Source: Bin87 sp965197635
Lineage (GTDB): Bacteria; Chloroflexota; Dehalococcoidia; Lucifugimonadales; UBA3495
Direction: 5' to 3'
NCBI GenBank assembly: GCA_965197635.1
Contig: OZ240218.1
Span: 496,001-560,000 of the forward strand
Length of the DNA stretch: 64,000 nt
The notes under the pieces are model-generated. The model made no database searches. It saw nothing but the letters and a program-made list of their open reading frames with translations, and was not told the origin of the DNA. Below, piece by piece: positions 28,409 to 37,168 of this stretch. Positions within the stretch are counted from its first letter, which is position 1. Each line of letters starts with the position of its first letter. The position numbers were made by a program, and so were the translations under genes.

Positions 28409-29311
28409 ATGCAAATTGGCGCAATCTTCCCCCAAACCGAAATCGGGCCGGACCCGACCGCCATCCGCGACTACGTGCAGGCCGTCGAGGAGATGCAGTT
28501 CGACTACCTGTTCATCGCCGACCACGTGCTGGGAGCCGATCCGGCCCACCATGCCCATGTCCGCGACCACTACTACACTCACCACAGCGTCATCCATGAG
28601 TCGCTGACTACGCTGGCATTCATCGCCGCGTTGACGGAGCGCATTCGCCTCATCACCGGCATCCTCATCCTGCCCCAGCGCCAGACCGCCCTGGTGGCCA
28701 AGCAGGCCGCCGAGATCGACGTGCTCAGCGGCGGCCGCCTCACCCTGGGCATCGGCGTCGGCTGGAACCACGTGGAGTTTGAGGCCCTGGGCGAGGATTT
28801 CACCACTCGCGGCATCCGCTCCGAGGAACAGATCGACCTGATGCGCGCCCTGTGGACGCAGGAAGTAGTGGACTTTGAGGGCCGCTGGCACACCGTCCGC
28901 TCCGCCGGCATCAGGCCACTGCCCGTCCAGCGTCCCATACCGGTTTGGTTCGGCGCCGGTGGGACGGCCGGCCCGGTGCCCAGAGACGTAGTGCTGCGAC
29001 GCATCGCTCGCATGGGCGACGGCTGGTTCCCCAGCTTCGGCCCCGACGACACCGCGCGCGCCGTGCTGGACAAGATGCAGACCTACATCGCCGAAGCTGG
29101 ACGTCAACCTTCCGACGTGGGTCTGGCCGGCCGCCTGCGGATGCCGGGCAAATCCCCCGACGAGTGGCTGGCCGAGGCCGAGGGCTGGCAGTCCCTGGGC
29201 GGCACCCACATCATGGCCGAAGCACGGCGCGGCCCATTGAGTAGCGTTGACCAGCACATCGAGGCGATGCGCCAATTCCGGGAGGTCATCCCAGCGGGTT
29301 GGGGCCAGTAG
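28409..29311 (+). CDS. Luciferase-like (F420/FMN) oxidoreductase, LLM class
   Basis: 300 residues, the compact LLM type. Blocks: IGAIFPQTEIGPDPTAIRDY, YLFIADHVLG, TERIRLITGILILPQRQTALVAKQAAEIDVLSGGRLTLGIGVGWN (highly typical), and ARMGDGWFPSFGPDD. The overall pattern is that of F420-dependent members common in Actinobacteria and Chloroflexota. Its closest functional link in the window is the AKR gene just upstream. Substrate unknown. Only about 25% similar in feel to the 414-residue LLM protein at 20.7 kb, so they are not recent duplicates. Confidence 0.9.
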   Translation: MQIGAIFPQTEIGPDPTAIRDYVQAVEEMQFDYLFIADHVLGADPAHHAHVRDHYYTHHSVIHESLTTLAFIAALTERIRLITGILILPQRQTALVAKQAAEIDVLSGGRLTLGIGVGWNHVEFEALGEDFTTRGIRSEEQIDLMRALWTQEVVDFEGRWHTVRSAGIRPLPVQRPIPVWFGAGGTAGPVPRDVVLRRIARMGDGWFPSFGPDDTARAVLDKMQTYIAEAGRQPSDVGLAGRLRMPGKSPDEWLAEAEGWQSLGGTHIMAEARRGPLSSVDQHIEAMRQFREVIPAGWGQ

Positions 29312-30049
29312 GTGTTGCCCGCGCTACACTACCACCACCGCCCGGCAGAGGTTTTGCAATGACTGCGCCCCGCCTCAAATCGGACGCTGACCAGCCCGTC
29401 CCTTCAGAATCGGTTTTCTATCCTAAGGAGGATGACGAACCCTTGGGCGAAACCGAGCAACAACTCATCCCTTTGACCTACGCCCATGCTGCACTGACCA
29501 CCTGGTTCGCTGGCGTTCCCACCACCTGGGTGGGCGCTGACATGTTCCTCTACGATGAGGAAGGGGATCCCGGCAAGGTTGTCGCGCCGGACGTATTCGT
29601 GGTGACCGGAACTCGCAAGGAACCGCGTCGCGAAATATTCCAGGTTTGGGTTGAGGGCCGTGTCCCCGACTTTGTCCTGGAAATCACATCTAACCACACC
29701 CGACAGAACGACCTCGTAACCAAGTTTGCTCTGTACCGCCAACTCGGGGTACAGGAATATTGGCTGTACGACCCTACGGAAGAAACTCGAGTTGTTCCTC
29801 TTTTGCAGGGCAACCGGCTAGTTGATGGCGTTTATCAGCCGATACCCGTTACTGAAATGACCGCCCCCAACCGTTATCGAGGAATGAGCGACTTACTGGG
29901 ACTGGAGCTTCACGCCGAACCGGATTGGTTCCGGTTCTTCGACTCGGTTGCCGGCGAGTACCTGCGCAGTTTACAGGAATCAGAGGACGCTCTGGTCGCT
30001 GAACGGCGGGCTCTGGCTGCCGAACGCCGGGCCCGCGTCGCAATGGAAC

Positions 30050-31502
30050 GTAACAGTTCAGACTTGGGGGGAAGTGAGCAGCTGACGACAGGCGGCGAGA
30101 GGATTTAAACCTTGGGCGCGCCAGGTGCCGAAGATGGATGCCAGCGTCATCTTGCTCTCCGTGCCCTGCTCCGAGCGGGTGCCGCCGCTGACCTTGCGGC
30201 TGATGACCAGATGACGCAGGCTGCGCTCGGCGGGGTTGTTGTCCGATGGCACGTCTGGTTCGGCCACGAAGACGAAGAGTTCCTTGATGTGGCGCTCAAT
30301 GCGCCGGCACAGCTTGCCCTGGACGGCCGACGGCTCAGACAGGAAAGGGCGGCAGATGGCCAGCAGCTTCCGCTCCAAGGCCAGTTGAGCAGTGCGCCGT
30401 CGTCGTGCCTGAGGATGAGAGAAGGCTTTGGCTTCCTCGTAGAGTCGATGGACTGCCGCCGCCCAGCGGGCCAGCGGGGCATCTTTGAGGTAGCGGGCCC
30501 GCAGGTCGTGGATGTCCCGCAGCAGGTGCGCCCAGCACCGTTGCTTGGGGCCATCGTAATGGTGGTAGGCGGCGTAGAAATCGCTGACCAGTACTCCGGA
30601 GAATGCCTCGCCCAGCGCTTCATCCACCACCGCCTTGCCCCGACCCCGCCGCAGGAAGTAGCGCTCGGTGGGAGTGCTGAAAGTCCAGACGTAACCGTTG
30701 TTCCCATTTTGACGCCAGCCGGTTTCGTCGGCGTGGACCACTGGGCTGGCGCGGATGCGGTCCACCATTCCAGCCACCGCTGGTTGGGCCTGTTGCGCGG
30801 TCTGATGAATGGCGCTCACAATGGCCCCCACGCTGAGGCGCAGCTGATGGACGGTGCCCAGATACCACTGGATGCTGCGGATCGGCAGGCGCCCTTCTTC
30901 CCGTAGCGTGGCGATGCGGCTGATCAGGTTGACGCCCAGGCGTTGGCGCCCCAGTGCCACGCCGTCCAGTTGCGCGGTGGGCACTCGGCGCCGCCGACAC
31001 ACTGGGCAGGTCCTGGCGATGAAGACATGCTCGGTGACTTGCACCGGAACCACCGGCAACTCGATGACTTCCCGAGTGCGCTGGGTCCAGCCGCCGGACA
31101 GGTGGGCGCCGCAATCGGGACAGTTCTCCACCACGTGCTCCACCCGATGGGTCGGTGTCATGCGCGGGCGGGCGAAGCCGTGGCGTCGCTGCTTTCGGGG
31201 CTGCTGCTGCGCTGGGGGCTGGCGGCCCGATTTCGCCTTGAGGCCGGGCATTCGGGGCGGGCCGTCCGGTTTCGCCTGGCCCTCCAGTTCGGCAATCCGC
31301 CGCTCCAACCGCTCAATCACCCGCTGCTGTTCCAAAACGGTGGCCTGCAGTTGGGCAATGATGGCGATCAGGAAATCGCGGTCGGCGGTGGTCAGGTCAC
31401 TCTCAGTATCCACTCCCTCTATATGACATAACGACTGCCACCCACGCCAGCGTTCGGAAACCCGGATCCGGCCAATTCACCTCACCAAGTCTGAACAGTT
31501 AC
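30050..31502 (-). mobile_element. IS66-family element with 8-bp target duplication (1453 bp)
   Basis: The terminal repeats GTAACAGTTCAGACTTGG (30050) and the inverse of GTAACTGTTCAGACTTGG (ending 31502) enclose a single transposase gene. AATGGAAC flanks both sides (30042-30049 and 31503-31510), the 8-bp duplication expected for IS66. There is no tnpA/tnpB, so this is the single-gene type (ISBst12-like). The perfect duplication means the insertion is recent. Confidence 0.95.
30058..31413 (-). CDS. IS66 transposase (TnpC type), intact
   Basis: 451 residues. The N-terminal leucine-zipper-like helix (LIAIIAQLQATVLEQQRVIE, RLERRIAELEG) leads to a basic linker, a zinc-binding region with C-x2-C pairs (NCPDCGAHLSGG, ARTCPVCRRRR), and the DDE domain with VVHADETGWRQNG (Asp), VLVSDFYAAYHHYDGPKQRCWAHLLRDIHDL (Asp), and PSDNNPAERSLRHLVISRKVSGG (Glu). 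The start is GTG 31413. No lesion is visible. A diverged second copy is at 49.6 kb. Confidence 0.93.
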   Translation of the reverse strand: MDTESDLTTADRDFLIAIIAQLQATVLEQQRVIERLERRIAELEGQAKPDGPPRMPGLKAKSGRQPPAQQQPRKQRRHGFARPRMTPTHRVEHVVENCPDCGAHLSGGWTQRTREVIELPVVPVQVTEHVFIARTCPVCRRRRVPTAQLDGVALGRQRLGVNLISRIATLREEGRLPIRSIQWYLGTVHQLRLSVGAIVSAIHQTAQQAQPAVAGMVDRIRASPVVHADETGWRQNGNNGYVWTFSTPTERYFLRRGRGKAVVDEALGEAFSGVLVSDFYAAYHHYDGPKQRCWAHLLRDIHDLRARYLKDAPLARWAAAVHRLYEEAKAFSHPQARRRRTAQLALERKLLAICRPFLSEPSAVQGKLCRRIERHIKELFVFVAEPDVPSDNNPAERSLRHLVISRKVSGGTRSEQGTESKMTLASIFGTWRAQGLNPLAACRQLLTSPQV

Positions 31503-31552
31503 AATGGAACGCCTGCTGCGCGAGCACGGTATCGAACCGCCGGCAGGATACT

Positions 31553-32422
31553 TCACCGGGAACCCGTAGTGTACGGCGTGTCCCCCAAGGGATGCTCCGC
31601 CCACTTGCCAGCTTCCACCTCACTGAGGAAGTCTGCCACCAGCTGATTGAACAGGGCCGGTTCCTCCAGGTTGATGGCGTGGCCGCACTGGGGCAACACC
31701 GCCAGCCCGCTGCGGGGGATGTGCCGCTTCATCATGATCGACGGCTCCACGCACGGGTCATCCTCGTCACCGATCATGATGAGGGTGGGCACCTGCAGTT
31801 GGTTCATCTGCGGTATCACTTGGTCGATGGTGGGCCGCTTCAGCTGGACCCCTCGGAACGTATAGGCCGACCCACGGGCGTTATGCCCCAACAGCAGACG
31901 CATGAACTCCTCGTAACCGCGCGGGTCCTTGCGCCGCAACTGCACCCGCGTCGGGCCGCTGCCGTAGTCTTTCATCACCGGCGGCGTGCCCTCGGCCAGC
32001 ATCCGCGCCGCCATGGCCTCGCCGCCGGTGCGAAACGCCTCGTTGTGCGTGGTGCCGGAACCGGCCGACGCCACAATGATCGCCCGACACCGCTCGGGAT
32101 ACCGCAGCGCGAAGTTAAGAGCCACGCTGCCGCCCATGGAGAGGCCGCCGATATATGCCTGCTTGATGCCAAGGTGGTCCATCAGGCGGCGCAGGTCCTC
32201 TATCGTGATGTCCTGCGAGTAAGACTCCGGGTCGGTCGGGACGTCCGAAGGGGGATACCCCCGGTCGTTGTAGGTGATGACCCGGTAGCGGTGGCTGAAG
32301 TAGCGCACCTGCTGCTCCCAACTTTCGTAGGAGCCGGCGAACTCGTGGCTCCAGATGAGCGGGAACCCCTCGCCGGTGGACTGGTAGAAGATATGTACGC
32401 CGTCAGAGTCGAAGGTAGGCAT
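31553..32422 (-). CDS. Alpha/beta-hydrolase fold protein
   Basis: 289 residues. The fold's motifs are complete: oxyanion-side WSHEFAGSYESWE, YNDRGYPPSD, the nucleophile elbow GLSMGG (Ser95), the acid in MIGDEDDPCVEPS and the base in PQCGHAINLEEP. Similar proteins are esterases, lactonases or C-C bond hydrolases such as 3-oxoadipate enol-lactonase; the substrate is not predictable. It is convergent with the interrupted Uma2 gene and overlaps its restored 3' end by 17 bp. Cytoplasmic, no signal peptide. Confidence 0.9.
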   Translation of the reverse strand: MPTFDSDGVHIFYQSTGEGFPLIWSHEFAGSYESWEQQVRYFSHRYRVITYNDRGYPPSDVPTDPESYSQDITIEDLRRLMDHLGIKQAYIGGLSMGGSVALNFALRYPERCRAIIVASAGSGTTHNEAFRTGGEAMAARMLAEGTPPVMKDYGSGPTRVQLRRKDPRGYEEFMRLLLGHNARGSAYTFRGVQLKRPTIDQVIPQMNQLQVPTLIMIGDEDDPCVEPSIMMKRHIPRSGLAVLPQCGHAINLEEPALFNQLVADFLSEVEAGKWAEHPLGDTPYTTGSR

Positions 32423-32464
32423 TAATGCGCTCCAGAGTGAATTGATACTGTGTAGTTAGAACGA

Positions 32465-33016
32465 TCAGTGATGCCGACGGAACAGTCGCCAGACGGGAAC
32501 GCTGAATCCGGGGAGTAGGCCGCCACCATCCAGCACGTCGTCCTCGCCCAATATCTGCGGCTCCTCGCCGGGGCGGTAGCGGGTTACGGTGGTGCGCTCC
32601 GGGTCGCCGTACCATACCTCGTGGCTACCGAAGTCCAGCCACATCTGAGCGCGTTCAGCTACCATGCTCGGGGTGTCGCTGGGGGATTTGATCTCCACGG
32701 CAAGGTCGGGCGCCATTCGCCGATAGCCCGGTTCGAAACCTTCGATACGGCCTGGCGCAATCCAGGCGAGGTCCGGTGCGCGAACGGTGTCGGGTCCGGA
32801 TTCGAGATGGAACCCTGCGTTGTCCCGAATCACGCCGTAGTCGTTGTCTTCAGAATATCGTCCCAATGCGACGGCGAATCGGCCGGTCACGTCGCCGTGT
32901 CCGTCTCCGGGTGGCGGCATTTTCTCGCTCAACCCTCCCCTCACCAGTTCATAACGAAAGCCGTCGTCTGGCATCATCAGGAGTTGATTTGCGGTGATCA
33001 GTTTCGTTGTAGTCAT
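32465..33016 (-). CDS. Uma2-family putative endonuclease
   Basis: 183 residues with the Uma2 core: LLMMPDDGFRYELVRGGL, GPDTVRAPDLAWIAPGR (PD motif), PDLAVEIKSPSDTPSMV (E-x-K-S-P-S), and AQMWLDFGSHEVWYGDP. It lies 42 bp upstream of the alpha/beta hydrolase on the same strand and could be cotranscribed. It is the third Uma2 gene within 9 kb. Role unknown. Confidence 0.88.
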   Translation of the reverse strand: MTTTKLITANQLLMMPDDGFRYELVRGGLSEKMPPPGDGHGDVTGRFAVALGRYSEDNDYGVIRDNAGFHLESGPDTVRAPDLAWIAPGRIEGFEPGYRRMAPDLAVEIKSPSDTPSMVAERAQMWLDFGSHEVWYGDPERTTVTRYRPGEEPQILGEDDVLDGGGLLPGFSVPVWRLFRRHH

Positions 33017-33060
33017 GTCGCACCCGCTTCGGACGTGCCTTTCACCGGCATTTTAGCATC

Positions 33061-33092
33061 AAAAGCCCCCCTCCCTTTGCGGGAGAGGGGCC
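33061..33092 (-). terminator. Intrinsic terminator downstream of the BNR-repeat gene
   Basis: On the minus strand GGCCCCTCTCCC-GCAAA-GGGAGGGGGGC is a strong stem-loop followed by TTTT, 25 bp after the stop of the BNR-repeat gene at 33117. It separates that gene from the Uma2 gene. Confidence 0.75.
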
Positions 33093-33116
33093 ACACTATT
33101 CTTGCGCGAGCCAAGC

Positions 33117-34103
33117 CTAGTCGTTGGGCGTGAGGGCGAGGGAGCGGATTTCGCCGAACTCCTTCTCCAGCTTGTCCCAGTTGTCGCCGCCGTCGCTGCT
33201 GACGTACACGTAGCCGTAGATGCTGGCGGCCACCATCACGTCGGAGACATGGGAACTGGCGGCGAACCAGTACACCACCGAGTTGGGCGTCTGCGACATC
33301 GACGGGGCATCCCAGGAACTGCCGGCGTCGCGGGTGCGGCGGATAGTGCCGGTCACTCCGGGGATGGTGTCGCCGTTGCCGACGAACATCACGCTGGGGT
33401 TGTCCGGTTTGATCACCATGCCGCGGCAGTAGGAACGGGTGTCCTCAGCATGGAACCGGGGAAACTCATGCAGATCCCAGCTCTCGCCCTCATCGTTGCT
33501 GGTGGAGATGCCAAAGGGCGTGGTGCAGTAGATGGCGGAGTCGGGGCCGGGCTTGAGCGCCATGCCGTGGATGTCGCCGTGGAAAGGATCGGGGCCCAGG
33601 TCGGGCAGGCGGGTCCAGTTGTCGCCGCCATCCAGGCTGCGATACACGCCGTCCACTTCAATGCCGGCCCACACGGTCCGGGTGTCCCGCGGGTCAACGA
33701 TGATGTTGGTGGTGCGGGGAATGCCGATGGGACAGGGCATGGTCACGCCCAGGTCCAACTCCTCCCAGCTCTGGCCGCCGTCACGGGAGCGGAAAGCGTT
33801 GGGCCGCGTGCCCACGAACACCGTTTCCGGGTCGTCCGGGTCCACGCCCACCGACCAGATTTGCAGGTCGTCCATGGGCGACTCGACGTACTCCCAGGTA
33901 AAGCCGTTGTCGTTGGAGCGGAACAGGCCGCTGTCGGAGCCGGCATAGATGCGATGCCGGTGATTGGGGTCAACCGCCAGCGTCCGGATGTTGCACTCCG
34001 TGGGCATCGGGTTGCGGATGCGATTCCAACTCTCGCCACCATCGGGGCTGACCGACAGCCCACCCCCAATGGTGCCAACGCTGATGGTGTAGTTTCCAGC
34101 CAT
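33117..34103 (-). CDS. BNR/Asp-box repeat beta-propeller protein
   Basis: 328 residues made of repeats with the Asp-box S-x-D-x-G-x-x-W: SPDGGESWNR, SNDNGFTWEY, SRDGGQSWEE, SLDGGDNWTR, SNDEGESWDL, TRDAGSSWDA and SSDGGDNWDK. This gives a six- to seven-bladed propeller of the sortilin/VPS10 or photosystem-II HCF136-like type. There is no signal peptide and no sialidase catalytic set, so it is not a glycosidase by sequence; such proteins are usually binding scaffolds of unknown role. The ATG at 34103 follows GAGGAGG. A terminator follows at 33061-33092. Confidence 0.85.
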   Translation of the reverse strand: MAGNYTISVGTIGGGLSVSPDGGESWNRIRNPMPTECNIRTLAVDPNHRHRIYAGSDSGLFRSNDNGFTWEYVESPMDDLQIWSVGVDPDDPETVFVGTRPNAFRSRDGGQSWEELDLGVTMPCPIGIPRTTNIIVDPRDTRTVWAGIEVDGVYRSLDGGDNWTRLPDLGPDPFHGDIHGMALKPGPDSAIYCTTPFGISTSNDEGESWDLHEFPRFHAEDTRSYCRGMVIKPDNPSVMFVGNGDTIPGVTGTIRRTRDAGSSWDAPSMSQTPNSVVYWFAASSHVSDVMVAASIYGYVYVSSDGGDNWDKLEKEFGEIRSLALTPND

Positions 34104-34907
34104 GATAACCTCCTCAACTGCGCGAAAAGCGTAAAGGGGACAGCCAACGGACGCGAATGCGCGCCGCTGGGCGCATGATAGCACAGTGGGGATGGCTGCT
34201 GTTGCCGGGAACTCGTCAGAATCGGGATTTGCCGGATCTGCGGACCAGCCGGATTACGATCCTGTGACGGACTCAGGACGGCGGTTCGACAAGCTCACCT
34301 TGAGCGGTTGGTGGGTGGGAAAGGTGTTTCGGTGGGTTTCGCTCCTTTGGGGATGTGGTGTGAGAGGCAGGATTTCTCTCCGTTGTCAGCATACGGCCGG
34401 TTGGGTACGCAACATTTGACCCCTACTTTTTCGTGTACTCAGGACGCTTTTGGCGTCCCTGCACGCAGGCTCGGGCAATCCCGGTGGTTCAGTGGTCAAT
34501 CCTGGTGAGTTAGGTCCTCAGGTCGAGCAGAGCCTTGCCACTGCAACCGGTTGCGATTTTTACTGACGGGGTTGGCCGTCGAAGAGAAATCCTGCCTCTC
34601 GGGTATCGGAATCAAACAGCTGTTTTATCTGGATAGTTTTAGTATATATGTTCTGGAACGGTCGCGTCAAGGTGCGGAACGTCAGTCATCTACTCTGGCT
34701 CTCGAGGATGGTCAGAAGCAGAATTTATTGAATCGGGGGAGTTGCTGGGCTACGTGGGAGTCGGCGGGACGTGTCAGTGGATATTGGGGTTGGCTTAGCT
34801 ACGTAATAGTTAGCCGACACTGTCCCCTGAGGTTTCGGAGCAGATTTTTGATGTTTTTCGGACCTACGACCCAGTGCAGGAAAATGTAAGGAAGTACCGT
34901 ATTTAGG
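34104..34907. other. Intergenic 0.8 kb with one inverted-repeat element
   Basis: No gene is supported. It contains the reversed copy of the 230-bp repeat (34366-34596). Its left part (34299-34365) also resembles DNA beside the first copy at 20.44-20.50 kb. The promoter of the BNR-repeat gene should lie near 34110-34190. Confidence 0.4.
34366..34596 (-). repeat. 231-bp inverted-repeat element, copy 2
   Basis: The ends GGCAGGATTTCTCT (34366) and AGAGAAATCCTGCC (ending 34596) are inverted repeats. The interior is the reverse complement of much of 20209-20437, for example CAACATTTGACCCCTACTTT and CAGGACGCTTTTGGCGTCCC. The changed end sequence (CTCT instead of AGTT) is compensated on both arms, so the stem has been kept while the sequence drifted. 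Confidence 0.7.
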
Positions 34908-35111
34908 TTAATGTGCGATCCGATGCTTTTCGCCCAACCGACCTCGTATCTCAGTGGATGACGCCGCCTCAAAGAATAGCTCCAAAGCCTCAGCGAGGTT
35001 TGCGCGTGCCTCCGGTTCGGTATCGCCCTGGCTCGCAATGTCCAACTCTGGGCAGATGGCCACGTAACCATTACCCTCACGTTCGATGATAGTCGTAACT
35101 CGTTCCTTCAT
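34908..35111 (-). CDS. HicB-like antitoxin-fold protein
   Basis: 67 residues with the HicB N-terminal domain: TTIIEREGNGYVAICPELDIASQGDTEPEARANLAEALELFFE. HicB proteins neutralise HicA mRNA interferases. No DNA-binding domain follows, and no HicA (about 60-residue dsRBD-like protein with a catalytic His) is recognisable next to it. Solitary HicB-like proteins of this length are common. A 65-codon frame ends 8 bp upstream and may be its partner or a relic. Confidence 0.8.
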   Translation of the reverse strand: MKERVTTIIEREGNGYVAICPELDIASQGDTEPEARANLAEALELFFEAASSTEIRGRLGEKHRIAH

Positions 35112-35119
35112 CGTCCATG

Positions 35120-35317
35120 TCAGGCATACGGGTCGATACTGTCTAAATGCGCAGGATCAGATAGTGGCCGGCTACGCCAATCTGTTCTGAAATCTAAGTC
35201 GCGGATGAGCTGGTACGTGTCGCAGCGCTTTACTCTAAAATTTGGATCATCGCACACGTCTGGGATGCTTCGATTGGCGCGTTGAGACCGGGGCCTAGAA
35301 CGTTCAGTGGTGACCAC
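35120..35317 (-). CDS. Small hypothetical protein upstream of the HicB-like gene
   Basis: At most 65 residues; the C-terminal half (CDTYQLIRDLDFRTDWRSRP, LSDPAHLDSIDPYA) looks protein-like, while the N-terminal part is basic and start sites are weak. It ends 8 bp before the HicB-like gene, so it may be cotranscribed. I recognise no toxin family. Its 5' end lies close to the palindromic repeat array (35337), and truncation is possible. Confidence 0.35.
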   Translation of the reverse strand: MVTTERSRPRSQRANRSIPDVCDDPNFRVKRCDTYQLIRDLDFRTDWRSRPLSDPAHLDSIDPYA

Positions 35318-35453
35318 CCGGCGGTGTCGAACGTCCGCTGGTATTACAACGACAGATTTAGGAAATCGTGCTGGATTCTGCTCAGCGGACGGCGTGTGGT
35401 GGCTCTCTGGGGATCCCTCCTTATGCTCACTGTGGCACGAGATTACGAGTTAG

Positions 35454-37163
35454 CCCGAATCCACCGAAGGGAAACCGTGGCGGCGGTCAGAGGAGGGATG
35501 AGGGACCAGGGATCGGGCTGGCGGGGACCTGATGCCGATGAAATGGACGATGTGGGGCGTGGATGCCGGTCCAAAGAGATGTTGACGACCCGTAGTAGCG
35601 GCGCGGGAAGCGATTTTCAGCGCCGATCGCCGGCGGAGGCCATCAGGAGCCGAGCCTGGCGCGGCTGGGCCAGACAGTTAGGTAATCTGGTGGACAGGTC
35701 AGACGCCGAGGGCGTGGTCAAGAAGGGAGTGGCAGTGCGCGCAGTCTGGCCAGGGCGCTGCTGAACTGGTTTCGCCAGGGCCAGCCCTGGGGGAGATGCA
35801 AAGTGAGGCGGCGTGCCTTGCGGGTGAGGCGTCCGGCCAGGGAGAAGAAGCGCCTGCGCAGGGTCTTGGTGGTCGCCACCGGCTCGCCCAGCCCGAGGCG
35901 CGTGGTCCAGCGGGCCAGGTTGTGGGCCATCGTCTGGACGGCCAGCCAGGCGGCGTTGGCGGGGAAGCGGCCCGAGGGCAGGTGATTGAGACCCACCCCG
36001 TACTTGAGGTCGCGGATGGCGTTCTCGATCTCGGCGTGGCGGCGATGATCGGCCTCCAGTTCCAGGGTGTCGCCGTCTCTATCGGTGATGAAGCCGTGAT
36101 AGCTGTAGTCGACCAAGAGGGCCAGCTGGGAGTTGGGCGTGGGCTGCACCCTTCGGACGATGAGACGCACCGGCACAGCATCGGGCTCACTGGCGAAGGG
36201 AGTGTAGCTGGTTTCGGCCACGTCGGCGGCGCCCTCCATCCAGTAAGGGATGGGCGTCCAGTCCTCTTCAGGTATGGCTGCGATGAGATTGCGCAACTGG
36301 GCGTGCTGGCGGACGGTGATGGAGAAGCGGACCTTCATCTTGCGGCAGACGGCGACGATGTCGTGGTTGTAGAAGCCGCTGTCGGCCCGCATGGTGAGCG
36401 GTCCGGTGGCTCCGGCGCAGCGCACTCGCCTTACCGTCTCTCGCAGGAAGTGGGCCGCGCCGCGAGCGGTGTTGGCGCGTCCCTGGCGCAGCCGAGCCAT
36501 CAGCACGTCGCCGGCGCCAGCGGCGACGGCGAACAGCGGGTGATAGCCCCGCTGGCCGGTGTAGGTGTGGCGGCGCGCCCCTTCCTTGGCCGGACCGTAG
36601 GTCTCACAGATGGTGGAGTCCAGGTCGATGGTCAACGGATCATCGCCCGGTCCGGCCCCGGCGCCCCAGGCTCGGGCCAGCGCCTCACGGCTCACCCGAT
36701 CCAGCTGCCGCGCGTGGCCCCAACGGAAACTCCGCAGGAACGTACCCAACGTGGACGGCGCCTTGACCACACAGCCCAGCACCTGCTCGGTCCCGCCAGC
36801 GCGCAGCGCGTCGGCGTCGTCGATGCAGTCGCCACCGGCCAGGGCCGACGCCACCAGGGTCAGCATCTTGTCCCCAGCATTCGCACGACCCGGTGCATCT
36901 CCCAAGTCAACGTGGCGGTCCACCAGTTCGCCCAGACCCAGGTGATGGGCCAGCGTGACCGGCAGGATCAGTCCGGCGTTGGCCACCAGGCGGTGATCGT
37001 CGAAGGCGACCTGGATGCGCTCAAGGCGCTCAGGTGGTAGCATCCGTTGGGTGCTCCTTGTTCCGGGTTGGTTTGGTGTCTCACAAACCATTATCCCCGA
37101 AGCCGGGAGCACTTTTTCAACCCTTCAGCACGACACCAACCTCATCCTTTCGGTGGATTGGGG
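35454..37163 (-). mobile_element. IS1380-family element, full copy B (1710 bp)
   Basis: The same ends as copy A, reversed: CCCGAATCCACCGAAGGG at 35454 and CCTTTCGGTGGATTGGGG ending at 37163. GTTAG flanks both sides (35449-35453 and 37164-37168), a perfect 5-bp duplication, so this copy arrived by recent transposition. It is inserted inside one unit of the palindromic repeat array described at 37169-37750. Confidence 0.93.
35718..37043 (-). CDS. IS1380 transposase, intact (copy B)
   Basis: 441 residues, essentially identical to copy A; a visible difference is Cys for Tyr in VRRVRCAGATG. All DDE landmarks (LTIDLDSTICETYG, RADSGFYNHD, HAEIENAIRDLKYG) are intact. The frame is open 69 bp further upstream here because a TAA in copy A is CAA, but the conserved start at 37043 with AAGGAG is preferred. 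Probably functional. Confidence 0.93.
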   Translation of the reverse strand: MLPPERLERIQVAFDDHRLVANAGLILPVTLAHHLGLGELVDRHVDLGDAPGRANAGDKMLTLVASALAGGDCIDDADALRAGGTEQVLGCVVKAPSTLGTFLRSFRWGHARQLDRVSREALARAWGAGAGPGDDPLTIDLDSTICETYGPAKEGARRHTYTGQRGYHPLFAVAAGAGDVLMARLRQGRANTARGAAHFLRETVRRVRCAGATGPLTMRADSGFYNHDIVAVCRKMKVRFSITVRQHAQLRNLIAAIPEEDWTPIPYWMEGAADVAETSYTPFASEPDAVPVRLIVRRVQPTPNSQLALLVDYSYHGFITDRDGDTLELEADHRRHAEIENAIRDLKYGVGLNHLPSGRFPANAAWLAVQTMAHNLARWTTRLGLGEPVATTKTLRRRFFSLAGRLTRKARRLTLHLPQGWPWRNQFSSALARLRALPLPS

Positions 37164-37168
37164 GTTAG

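Larger units (their letters stand above)
29359..31569 (+). pseudogene. Uma2-family gene split by IS66
   Basis: The 5' part (29359-30049) encodes a Uma2 protein with PLTYAHAALTTWFAGVPT, KVVAPDVFVVTG (PD motif), PDFVLEITSNHTRQND (E-x-x-S) and KFALYRQLGVQEYWLYDP, followed by a coiled-coil-like tail (AERRALAAERRARVAMER). The IS66 at 30050-31502 cuts the tail. After it the frame resumes as MERLLREHGIEPPAGYFTGNP and stops at 31567-31569, exactly the sort of C-terminus these proteins have. With the element and one 8-bp copy removed, the gene is restored in frame. The truncated product keeps the whole nuclease domain plus residues from the IS (to 30108), so it might still work. Its end overlaps the convergent alpha/beta hydrolase. 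Confidence 0.88.

Noticed and set aside
34908..35317. Complete hicAB toxin-antitoxin pair
   Set aside because: Only the HicB-like protein is recognisable; the neighbouring small frame does not show HicA features.
35796..37040. Long plus-strand frame opposite IS1380 copy B (and its twin at 18119-19363)
   Set aside because: It is the antisense of the intact transposase in both copies; composition is a GC-rich shadow without domains.
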